The notes beneath the pieces are model-generated. The model was not told the origin of the DNA, did not search any database, and saw only the letters and a program-made list of their open reading frames with translations. The position numbers and the translations under genes were made by a program. A DNA stretch of 14,315 bases from JBBCJM01 sp037190175 (GTDB lineage Bacteria; Pseudomonadota; Alphaproteobacteria; Rhodobacterales; Rhodobacteraceae): NCBI GenBank assembly GCA_037190175.1, contig JBBCJM010000150.1, forward strand, positions 1-14,315, given 5' to 3'. Positions 6,535 through 14,315 of the stretch are shown here, in pieces (position 1 is the first letter of the stretch; each line of letters begins with the position of its first letter).

Positions 6535-7695
6535 ATGTCCCGCCTGCTGATCCTGGCTGTCGCCGCCGCGCTCGCCCTGCCCCGCATGGCCGGCGCCTTC
6601 GACACGCAGGCGCAGGCGGCCTGGGTCTATGACGTGAAGTCGGGCACCGTGCTTCTGGACAAGAACGCCGACGTGCCGCTGCCGCCGGCCTCGATGTCCA
6701 AGCTGATGACCCTGAACATGCTTTTCGAGGCGCTGAAGGACGGCCGGGTGACGATGGAGACCGTCTTCCCCGTCTCCACCCGCGCCAAGTCGATGGGCGG
6801 CTCGACCATGTTCCTGAACGAGATGGACCGGCCCACGGTCGAGGATCTGATCAAGGGCATCATCATCAACTCGGGCAACGACGCCTGCGTGGTGGTGGCC
6901 GAGGGGCTGGCGGGCAGCGAGGAGAACGTCGCCATCCAGATGACCGAGCGCGCCCGGGCGCTGGGGATGACCAACTCGGTCTTCAAGAACTCCTCGGGCT
7001 GGCCCGCGGCCGGTCACGCGCAGTCGATGCGCGACCTGGGGATCATCGCGCGGCGGCTGATCGTGGATTTCCCGGAATACTATCCCTATTTCGCCATGAC
7101 CGACTTCAACTTCATGGACCGGGCGCCGGCCAATTCCCGCAACCGCAACCCCTTGCTGCAGATCTCGGGCGGCGACTGGACGGCGGACGGGCTTAAGACC
7201 GGGCATACGATGGAAGCGGGCTATGGGCTGGTGGGCTCGGCCAAGCGCGGCGACCGGCGGGTGATCTTCGTAGTCACCGGACTTTCCAGCGAAAAGGCGC
7301 GGGCCGAGGAAAGTGCGGCCATCGTCAACTGGGCCTTCCGCCAGTTCGTGGAGCGCACCGTGGCGCGCAAGGGCGTGCGGGTGGCCGAGGCCGAGGTCTG
7401 GATGGGTGCCGCCGGCTCGGTCGGGCTGATGCCGGCCGAGGACATCACTGTGCTGGTCCCCGCCCTGGTGCAGGACGGGGTGCAGGGCGAGGTGATCTAT
7501 ACCGGCCCGCTGACCGCCCCGGTCACCGCCGGGCAGGCGGTGGCGGAACTGGTGGTCCGCGTCCCCGACCTGCCCGAGACACGGGTGCCGCTGGTGGCCG
7601 AGGCGAGCGTGGCGCGCGGTGGCTTCGTCACCCGGCTGACCACGGCGGGGCAGCACCTGATGGCGCTGGCGCAGGGCGGCAGCCCGGGGTCGTGA
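6535..7695 (+). CDS. D-alanyl-D-alanine carboxypeptidase (PBP5/6 family, S11)
   Basis: This 386-residue protein has a Sec signal peptide (cleavage near AGA-F, residue 21) and begins nine bases after a perfect GGAGG site (6521-6525). All three active-site motifs of serine DD-peptidases are present: S53-M-S-K56 with the nucleophile Ser and general-base Lys, S113-G-N115, and K221-T-G223. Family members remove the terminal D-Ala from peptidoglycan pentapeptides in the periplasm and bind beta-lactams. After the catalytic domain (to about 265) comes a beta-rich PBP5 C-terminal domain. The usual amphipathic C-terminal anchor helix is short (RLTTAGQHLMALAQ), so membrane attachment may be weak. The stop overlaps the tmk start by one base. 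Confidence 0.95.
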   Translation: MSRLLILAVAAALALPRMAGAFDTQAQAAWVYDVKSGTVLLDKNADVPLPPASMSKLMTLNMLFEALKDGRVTMETVFPVSTRAKSMGGSTMFLNEMDRPTVEDLIKGIIINSGNDACVVVAEGLAGSEENVAIQMTERARALGMTNSVFKNSSGWPAAGHAQSMRDLGIIARRLIVDFPEYYPYFAMTDFNFMDRAPANSRNRNPLLQISGGDWTADGLKTGHTMEAGYGLVGSAKRGDRRVIFVVTGLSSEKARAEESAAIVNWAFRQFVERTVARKGVRVAEAEVWMGAAGSVGLMPAEDITVLVPALVQDGVQGEVIYTGPLTAPVTAGQAVAELVVRVPDLPETRVPLVAEASVARGGFVTRLTTAGQHLMALAQGGSPGS

Positions 7696-8306
7696 TGTTC
7701 CTCAGCTTCGAGGGGATCGACGGCTCGGGCAAGACCACCCAGGCGCGGATGCTGGCCGAGGCGCTGCGGGCGCGGGGCCGGGCGGTGACGCTGACGCGGG
7801 AGCCCGGCGGCAGCCCGGGGGCCGAGGAGATCCGCCGGCTGGTGCTGACCGGCGACCCCGCGCGCTGGTCGCCCGAGACCGAGATCCTCTTGTTCACCGC
7901 CGCCCGCCGCGACCATCTGGAACGCACGATCCAGCCGGCGCTCGCCCGCGGCGAGGTGGTGATCACCGACCGTTTCGCGGATTCGACCCGCATGTATCAG
8001 GGGACCGCCCGGCAGGACGGCGACCGGCTGCGGGGGCTGGTGGACGAGCTGCACCGGACCATGATCGGGGTGGAGCCGGACCTGACCTTCCTGATCGACA
8101 TCGACCCGCGGCTGGGCCTGGCCCGCGCCCGGGGCCGGCAGGGCGACGAGCTGCGGTTCGAGGACATGGGCGACGCCTTGCAGGAGCGGCTGCGGGCGGG
8201 GTTCCTCGCCCTGGCCGCCCGGCATCCCCGCTTCCGGGTGATCGACGGCGCCCGCCCGGCCGAGGCGGTGGCGGCCGACGTGCTGGCCGCCTTCGAGGCC
8301 GCCTAG
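7695..8306 (+). CDS. tmk: Thymidylate kinase
   Basis: The product (203 residues, the usual size) phosphorylates dTMP to dTDP with ATP in the cytoplasm, an essential step of dTTP supply. The P-loop is GIDGSGKTTQ (7-16). TREPGG (34-39) and the DR(F/Y) motif TDRFADST (91-98), followed by RMYQG, match the dTMP-binding segments. The lid region RARGRQGDELRFED (144-157) carries the Arg/Asp/Glu residues that close over the nucleotides. The ATG at 7695 overlaps the previous TGA by one base (TGATG), implying translational coupling. A GTG three bases earlier would add one residue, but it lies inside the preceding gene and the ATG is preferred. The next gene starts directly after the stop. Confidence 0.97.
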   Translation: MFLSFEGIDGSGKTTQARMLAEALRARGRAVTLTREPGGSPGAEEIRRLVLTGDPARWSPETEILLFTAARRDHLERTIQPALARGEVVITDRFADSTRMYQGTARQDGDRLRGLVDELHRTMIGVEPDLTFLIDIDPRLGLARARGRQGDELRFEDMGDALQERLRAGFLALAARHPRFRVIDGARPAEAVAADVLAAFEAA

Positions 8307-9440
<1,134 letters not shown>

Positions 9441-9447
9441 GCCCCTG

Positions 9448-10257
9448 ATGCCCCCCGAGACGCCGGAACTGGTTGACAGTCACTGCCACCTCGACTTCCC
9501 CGACTTCGCGGGCGAAGAGGCCGCGGTGATCGCCCGCGCCCGCGCCGCCGGGGTCACCCGCATGGTCTCGATCTGCACCCGCCTGGCACAGGTGCCGGTG
9601 GTGCGCGGGCTGGCCGAGGCCCACGAGGGCGTGTTCTGGACCTTCGGCATCCACCCGATGAGCGTGGCGACCGAGGCGCCGGTGACCGTGGAACAACTGG
9701 TCGCCATCGCCCGCCATCCGCGGCTGGTGGGGATCGGCGAGACGGGGCTGGACTACCACTACACCGCCGAAAGCAAGGTCGCGCAGCAGGAGAGCCTGCT
9801 CATCCATATCGAGGCCGCCCGCCGCACCGGCCTGCCGCTGGTGATCCACGCCCGCGACGCGGACGAGGACATGGCGCGGATCCTCTCGGCCGAACACCGC
9901 GCCGGGGCCTATTCCTGCGTGATGCACTGCTTTTCCTCCGGCCCCGACCTGGCGCGCACCGCGCTGGACCTCGGCTTCTACCTCTCGATGTCGGGCATCG
10001 CCGCCTTCCCGAAAAGCCACGATCTGCGGGCGATCTTCGCCGCCGCCCCGCTGGACCGCATCCTGGTGGAAACCGACAGCCCCTACCTCGCCCCCCCGCC
10101 CCACCGCGGGCGGCGCAACGAGCCGGCCTATGTCGCCCATACCGCCCGGGCGGGGGCGGAGATCCATGGCCTGACGCTGCCCGAATTCGCCGCCGCCACC
10201 TCGGCCAATTTCGACCGGCTGTTCACCCGCGCGGCCCGGGGGCGACAGGCGGCATGA
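9448..10257 (+). CDS. tatD: TatD-family metal-dependent DNase
   Basis: This cytoplasmic hydrolase of 269 residues is a TIM barrel of the TatD type, family members of which show 3'-5' exonuclease or DNA-repair activity. All expected metal ligands are seen: H12 and H14 in DSHCHLDF, E98 in GIGETGLDYHY, H134 in VIHARDAD, H160 in MHCFSS and D210 in VETDSPYLAP. The ATG follows the holB stop by seven bases, with AGGTGAG across the holB end as its ribosome site. The stop overlaps the next start (ATGA). The exact substrate cannot be derived; paralogues YcfH/YjjV share these motifs. Position next to tmk-holB is a known conserved arrangement. Confidence 0.95.
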   Translation: MPPETPELVDSHCHLDFPDFAGEEAAVIARARAAGVTRMVSICTRLAQVPVVRGLAEAHEGVFWTFGIHPMSVATEAPVTVEQLVAIARHPRLVGIGETGLDYHYTAESKVAQQESLLIHIEAARRTGLPLVIHARDADEDMARILSAEHRAGAYSCVMHCFSSGPDLARTALDLGFYLSMSGIAAFPKSHDLRAIFAAAPLDRILVETDSPYLAPPPHRGRRNEPAYVAHTARAGAEIHGLTLPEFAAATSANFDRLFTRAARGRQAA

Positions 10258-11057
10258 GCGACCGGCTGCGTTTCGTGATCCTGGGCTGCGGCTCCTCGGG
10301 CGGGGTGCCTCGCCTGGGCAACGACTGGGGCGACTGCGACCCCGCGAACCCGAAGAACCGCCGCCGCCGCTGCTCGCTGCTGGTCGAGCGGCACGGGGCG
10401 CAGGGGGTGACAAGGGTGCTAATCGACACCTCGCCCGACATGCGCGAGCAACTGCTGGACGCCGGGGTGGGGGTGCTGGACGGGGTGGTCTATACCCATT
10501 CCCACGCCGACCACGTGCACGGGATCGACGACCTGCGGCAGGTGGTCTTCAACATGCGCGGGCGGCTGAAGGTCTGGGCCGACGGGCCGACGCAGGACGC
10601 GCTCTTGGGCCGGTTCGGCTATGCCTTCGTGCAGCCCGCGGGCTCGCCCTATCCGCCGATCCTCGACCTCTACACCATCGACGGGCCGGTGCGGGTGGAG
10701 GGACCGGGCGGGATGGTGACGCTGACCCCCTTCCACGTCGGCCACGGCAGCATGGCCGCGCTGGGCTTCCGCATCGGCGGGCTGGCCTATCTGCCCGACG
10801 CGGTGACGATCCCGGAGGAGACCTGGTCAGCGCTGCAGGGGCTGGAGGTCTGGGTGGTCGACGCCCTGCGCCGTCGCCCGCACCCGACCCACGCGCATCT
10901 GGCCCTGACGCTGGACTGGATCGAACGGGTGCGGCCGGCCCGGGCGGTGCTGACCAACATGCACGTGGATCTCGACCACGACACCGTGGCGGCCGAGACG
11001 CCGGCCCATGTCACGCCCGCCCATGACGGGATGGTGATCGACCTCGCGGCCGACTGA
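10254..11057 (+). CDS. MBL-fold metallo-hydrolase, PhnP-like
   Basis: The protein has 267 residues and belongs to the metallo-beta-lactamase fold. The N-terminal strand-loop ILGCGSSGGVP (9-19) and the metal motif THSHADHVHGIDDLR (81-95, ligands H82, H84, D86, H87) are typical of the PhnP/RNase Z branch. Further likely ligands are H164 (FHVGHG), D182 (YLPDA) and H237 (NMHVDLDH). PhnP itself is a cyclic phosphodiesterase of phosphonate breakdown. No phosphonate genes are near, so here it is more likely a housekeeping phosphodiesterase of unknown substrate. It overlaps the tatD stop by four bases (ATGA) and the transporter follows after one base. Confidence 0.9.
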   Translation: MSDRLRFVILGCGSSGGVPRLGNDWGDCDPANPKNRRRRCSLLVERHGAQGVTRVLIDTSPDMREQLLDAGVGVLDGVVYTHSHADHVHGIDDLRQVVFNMRGRLKVWADGPTQDALLGRFGYAFVQPAGSPYPPILDLYTIDGPVRVEGPGGMVTLTPFHVGHGSMAALGFRIGGLAYLPDAVTIPEETWSALQGLEVWVVDALRRRPHPTHAHLALTLDWIERVRPARAVLTNMHVDLDHDTVAAETPAHVTPAHDGMVIDLAAD

Positions 11058-11058
11058 G

Positions 11059-11994
11059 ATGCAGGCGCTGGCGCAGGTGATCCTGCCGGTCTTCCTGCTG
11101 ATCGGCTTCGGCTATGCCGCGGCGCGGGCGGGGCTGTTCGGGGAAGGCGCGGTCGACGGGGTGATGCGCTTCGCGCAGAACTTCGCGGTGCCCTGCCTGC
11201 TGTTCCGCGGCATCGCCCGGCTGGATCTGGAGGCGGCCTTCGACCCGCTGTTGCTGGCGGCCTTCTACCTCGGCGCCTTCGGGGCCTTCGCGGCGGGCTA
11301 TGTCGGCGCGCGGCGGATCTTCGGCCGGACGCCGCCGGATGCGGTGGCCATCGGCTTTGCCGCGGCATTCTCCAACTCGCTGCTGCTGGGCCTGCCGATC
11401 ACCGAACGCGCCTTCGGGGCGGGGGCGCTGGCGGGCAACTTCGCCATCATCGCCTTCCACAGCCCGCTGATGTACACGATCGGCATCACCGCGATGGAAT
11501 GGGCGCGGGCGCGGCAGGGCGAGCCGGGGCCGGGCCGGGTGGCCGCGCGCATCGCCCGCGGGCTGGTGCAACAGCCGCTGCTGATCGGCATCGCCGCCGG
11601 GCTGGCGGTGAACCTGACCGGCCTGCCGGTGCCCGGGGTGGGGTGGGAGGCGGTGGACATGCTGGCCTCCGCCGCGATCCCCGTGGCGCTCTTCGGCCTG
11701 GGCGGCGTGCTGACCCGCTACCGGCCCGAGGGCGACCGGCTGACCATCGCGATGATCTGCGCGGTCTCGCTGATCCTGCACCCGGCGGTCACCTGGTCGC
11801 TGGGGCGGCTTATCGACCTGCCGGTCGAGGCGCTGCGCTCGGCCGTGGTGACCGCGGCGATGGCGCCGGGGGTCAACGCCTATCTCTTCGCGCATTTCTA
11901 CGGCACCGCGATGCGGGTCTCGGCCTCGGCGGTGCTGTTCGCCACCGCCGCCTGCATCCTCACCGCCTGGGGCTGGCTGCAACTGCTGCCCTAG
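11059..11994 (+). CDS. AEC-family (auxin efflux carrier-like) transporter
   Basis: This 311-residue inner-membrane protein is almost entirely hydrophobic, with about ten predicted helices in two halves of five, the standard AEC layout and length. The N-terminus ILPVFLLIGFGYAAARAGL and the NFAVPCLLF segment (about residues 41-49), with the Asn/Pro helix break, are typical. Bacterial members carry small carboxylates such as malonate or malate, or amino acids; the substrate here is unknown. The ATG comes one base after the stop of the metallo-hydrolase gene with no strong ribosome site, so it probably relies on coupling. It is the last gene of the plus-strand run and converges on the permease genes. 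Confidence 0.9.
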   Translation: MQALAQVILPVFLLIGFGYAAARAGLFGEGAVDGVMRFAQNFAVPCLLFRGIARLDLEAAFDPLLLAAFYLGAFGAFAAGYVGARRIFGRTPPDAVAIGFAAAFSNSLLLGLPITERAFGAGALAGNFAIIAFHSPLMYTIGITAMEWARARQGEPGPGRVAARIARGLVQQPLLIGIAAGLAVNLTGLPVPGVGWEAVDMLASAAIPVALFGLGGVLTRYRPEGDRLTIAMICAVSLILHPAVTWSLGRLIDLPVEALRSAVVTAAMAPGVNAYLFAHFYGTAMRVSASAVLFATAACILTAWGWLQLLP

Positions 11995-12045
11995 GGACAA
12001 TCCGCCTGAAATCGTCCCCGCCTGCCCCTCTTTCTTGCGACAGGT

Positions 12046-12076
12046 ATCCCGGGGGATCCGGGGGGCTGGCCCCCGG
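12046..12076. terminator. GC-rich hairpins between converging genes, possible terminator
   Basis: CCGGGGG (12058-12064) pairs with CCCCCGG (12070-12076) around five bases. Just beside it ATCCC (12046-12050) pairs with GGGAT (12053-12057). A further GGGAC (11994-11998) can pair with GTCCC (12014-12018). They fill the 96-base gap where the plus-strand operon meets the minus-strand permeases. No clear T-tract follows on either strand, so intrinsic termination is uncertain. Confidence 0.35.
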
Positions 12077-12090
12077 CGCTCTCCGCAGGC

Positions 12091-13029
12091 TCAGGCGGGC
12101 GAGATCCCGCGCAGCCGCTCCGACCGCCGGCGCAGCAGTTCCACCGTGGTCAGCAGCGCCACCGAGACCACCACCAGGATCGTGGCCACGGCGAGGATCG
12201 CGGGGCTGATCTGCTCGCGGATGCCGTTCCACATCTGCCGCGGGATGGTCTGCTGCTCGGGCCCGGCGATGAACAGCACCGCCACCACCTCGTCGAAGGA
12301 GGTGACGAAGGCGAAGAGCGCGCCCGAGATCACCCCGGGCAGGATCAGCGGCAGGATCACCCGGAAGAAGGTGGTGCGCGGGCTGGCCCCGAGGCTGGCC
12401 GCGGCCCGCACCAGCGACTGGTCGAAGCCCGAGAGCGTGGCGGTCACCGTGATGATGACGAAGGGGATGCCCAGCACGGTATGGGCCAGGATCACGCCGA
12501 GGTAGGTCGAGGTCAGCCGCCCGCATTCGAAGCCCAGGATCGAGCAGGGGTTGGAGAAGAAGAAGAACATCCCCGTCGCCACGATGATGATCGGCACGAT
12601 CATGGGCGAGATCAGGATGGCCATGATCGCCCGGCGATAGGGCATCTCGGGCCGGCTGAGGCCCAGCGCGGCCAGCGTGCCCAGCACGGTGGCCAGGATA
12701 GTGGCCCAGAACCCCACGATCACCGAATTGCGCGCGGCCTTCACCCAGGTGGCGTTGGCCCACATGTCGGCCCACCAGGCGGCGCCCCGCGGCCCCTCGG
12801 GCGCCATCATCCCCACGGTCAAGAGGCTGTCGTACCAGCGCAGCGAGTAGCCCTCGGGGTCCAGCCGCAGCATCTTCTCGGTGAAGGTGAAATAGGGCTC
12901 GGCGTTGAAGGACAGGGGGATGACCACCAGGATCGGCGAGATCAAGAAGATGAACACCGCCACGCAGAAGATGCGGAAGGCCCAGCGCCAGATGCGTTCC
13001 AGAGGCGTGGCATAGGTGGGCAGCGCCAT
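12091..13029 (-). CDS. ABC transporter permease, PotC-like
   Basis: From the ATG at 13029 (GGGTGA five bases upstream) the protein has 312 residues. A GTG at 13038, overlapping the previous stop as GTGA, would add three residues and is a real alternative. Six helices are visible (about 16-39, 101-123, 133-159, 175-197, 234-256, 275-297). The binding-protein-dependent permease EAA loop lies at about 208-231 (RAAASLGASPRTTFFRVILP), where it contacts the ATPase. The loop between helices 1 and 2 is longer than usual (about 60 residues, starting FNAEPYFTFTEKML). Two Cys in the third extracellular loop (C162, C169) may form a disulfide. The family imports spermidine/putrescine or related compounds; the substrate is set by a binding protein not in the window. 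Confidence 0.9.
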   Translation of the reverse strand: MALPTYATPLERIWRWAFRIFCVAVFIFLISPILVVIPLSFNAEPYFTFTEKMLRLDPEGYSLRWYDSLLTVGMMAPEGPRGAAWWADMWANATWVKAARNSVIVGFWATILATVLGTLAALGLSRPEMPYRRAIMAILISPMIVPIIIVATGMFFFFSNPCSILGFECGRLTSTYLGVILAHTVLGIPFVIITVTATLSGFDQSLVRAAASLGASPRTTFFRVILPLILPGVISGALFAFVTSFDEVVAVLFIAGPEQQTIPRQMWNGIREQISPAILAVATILVVVSVALLTTVELLRRRSERLRGISPA

Positions 13030-13034
13030 GGCGG

Positions 13035-14285
13035 TCACCCGAGCTTCAGCTTGTCGATGCCGACGAGCCGGTCATAGAGCCAGTAGAGCGCCAGCACGCC
13101 GGCCAGCAGCATGGCGGCCAGCGCGGCGGCGACCGACCAGTTCGACTTCGACATGTGGAACTGGATCATGTTGGAGAAGAGAAGCCCGTCCGATCCCCCG
13201 ACCAGCGCCGGGGTGATGTAGTAGCCCGCGGCCAGGATGAAGACCAGAAGCCCCCCCGCCCCGATCCCCGGCAGGGTCTGCGGCAGGTAGATGCGGCGGA
13301 AGGTGGTCCAGCTGGTCGCCCCCAGCGAGCGGGCGGCGCGGGCATAGCTGGGCGGGATCACCCGCATCACCGAATAGAGCGGCAGGATCATGAAGGGCAG
13401 CAGGATATGCGTCATCACGATGATGGTGCCGGTCTGGTTGTACATCATGTTCAGCCGCCCGGCGTTGTCCACGATGCCCAGCGCCACCAGTGCGCCGTTG
13501 ACCACCCCCTGCCCCTGCAACAGCGCGATCCAGCTGGTGGTGCGCACCAGAAGCGAGGTCCAGAACGGCAGCAGGACCAGGATCATCAGCAGGTTGGTCC
13601 TGGCCATCGGCAGCGTGGCCAGCAGATGCGCCACCGGAAAGGCCAGCACCAGGCAGATCAGCGTGATCAGGCCCGAGAGCAGGAAGGTCTTCACGTAGAG
13701 ATAGAGGTAGATGCGGCTCCTCGGCTCCACCCGCTGGATGCTGCCGTCGGTGGCGCGCTCCAGATCCGCGGCGATCAGGTAGAAGTCGGCCGTATAGGCG
13801 CGGGAGGAGGAGCGCATCGCCTCCCACACCGCGGGGTCGGCCCATTTCGGGTCCACGGCCAGGAAGGCGTCGCGGTAAGGCGGGGCCAGGTCGTCGGCCA
13901 CCCGCGCGGTCTTGGTCACCAGCGAGCGGGTCTCGGGCAGGGTATAGTTGATCCGCGTGCCCGCCTCGCCCGCGGTGCGGTTGGCGCGCATGGCGCGGAA
14001 ATCCTCGGCCAGCGCGGCGAAGGCGGCCTCGTCGGGCGCGTCGCCGGGCTGACGCCCATCGAACCAGGCGGCGATGGCGGGGGCATTGGCGGCGAAGCCG
14101 GGATGATGGACCGACTGGTGCAGCATCTGCCCGATGGGCACCACGAAGGTCAGCAGCACGAACAGCAGAAGCGGCAGCACCAGCAAGAGCGCCCGCCGCC
14201 GCGCCCGCGCATTGGCCCGGGCCAGCGCCGATTTCAGCGGGCGGCCGTCGGTCGTGGTCAGGGGCGCGGTGGCGACGTCGGTCAT
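13035..14285 (-). CDS. ABC transporter permease, PotB-like, with large periplasmic insert
   Basis: This 416-residue inner-membrane permease has helix 1 at about 31-51 and helices 2-6 at about 199-222, 232-255, 286-308, 343-363 and 384-405. The EAA loop ARAARSLGATSWTTFRRIYL (315-334) contacts the ATPase. PotB relatives are usually near 280-310 residues; the extra length is a hydrophilic stretch of about 145 residues between helices 1 and 2, which would lie in the periplasm and may help dock the binding protein. The start ATG is at 14283-14285, with only a weak GAG-type ribosome site. Its stop overlaps the next gene, so the two permeases are coupled and probably form a heterodimer. The ATPase and binding-protein genes probably lie beyond 14315. 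Confidence 0.92.
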   Translation of the reverse strand: MTDVATAPLTTTDGRPLKSALARANARARRRALLLVLPLLLFVLLTFVVPIGQMLHQSVHHPGFAANAPAIAAWFDGRQPGDAPDEAAFAALAEDFRAMRANRTAGEAGTRINYTLPETRSLVTKTARVADDLAPPYRDAFLAVDPKWADPAVWEAMRSSSRAYTADFYLIAADLERATDGSIQRVEPRSRIYLYLYVKTFLLSGLITLICLVLAFPVAHLLATLPMARTNLLMILVLLPFWTSLLVRTTSWIALLQGQGVVNGALVALGIVDNAGRLNMMYNQTGTIIVMTHILLPFMILPLYSVMRVIPPSYARAARSLGATSWTTFRRIYLPQTLPGIGAGGLLVFILAAGYYITPALVGGSDGLLFSNMIQFHMSKSNWSVAAALAAMLLAGVLALYWLYDRLVGIDKLKLG

Positions 14286-14302
14286 CTTCGGCTCGTGCAG
14301 GC

Positions 14303-14315
14303 GGGGGGGGGGGGG
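14303..14315. other. Run of 13 G at the window end
   Basis: The last 13 bases are all G, directly upstream of the first permease gene. This looks like the edge of an assembled contig (homopolymer or no-signal base calls) more than a natural promoter element. Confidence 0.7.

Overview
The window is high-GC DNA that reads like a chromosome piece of an alphaproteobacterium, most likely of the Rhodobacteraceae (Paracoccus/Rhodobacter/Rhodovulum-like). This rests on the gene families, the SPOR lipoprotein-dac-tmk-holB-tatD-metallohydrolase order, a NosR/ApbE pair and the overall composition. I could not run a search, so the genus is not assigned. Almost every base belongs to a gene. No intergenic gap exceeds about 260 bases, and no insertion sequence or CRISPR is visible.

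Left part (1-1777): the last 27 codons of a multicopper oxidase run rightward into a convergent two-gene unit on the minus strand. That unit encodes a secreted protein of about 445-450 residues built from roughly eleven 33-residue TPR-like repeats, followed by a small pentapeptide-repeat lipoprotein. A 221-base divergent region (1778-1998) with several short direct and inverted repeats separates this unit from the next.

Second part (1999-5105): a NosR/NirI-type membrane flavo-iron-sulfur protein overlaps by four bases an ApbE/NosX-type FAD:protein FMN transferase with a Tat signal. The transferase would flavinylate the periplasmic FMN domain of the first protein. Such pairs support electron delivery for nitrous oxide reduction (nosR/nosX) or nitrite reductase expression (nirI/nirX). 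Neither reductase gene is in the window, so the exact role is open. A tRNA-Ser(UGA) gene on the minus strand (5296-5383) separates this accessory-looking region from the core genes.

Third part (5639-11994): a tightly packed plus-strand run of seven genes: SPOR-domain lipoprotein, D-Ala-D-Ala carboxypeptidase, thymidylate kinase (tmk), DNA polymerase III delta prime (holB), TatD nuclease, PhnP-like metallo-hydrolase and an AEC-family transporter. Gaps are 0-14 bases, with several stop/start overlaps, so one transcript is likely. It joins cell-wall trimming with nucleotide supply and clamp loading. A plausible sigma-70 promoter lies at 5481-5509, followed by a leader of about 120 bases that can form hairpins.

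Right part (12091-14285): two ABC-transporter permeases of the PotB/PotC (polyamine-type) family lie on the minus strand and are translationally coupled. Their binding protein and ATPase are not in the window. The sequence ends in a run of 13 G, which looks like a contig edge.
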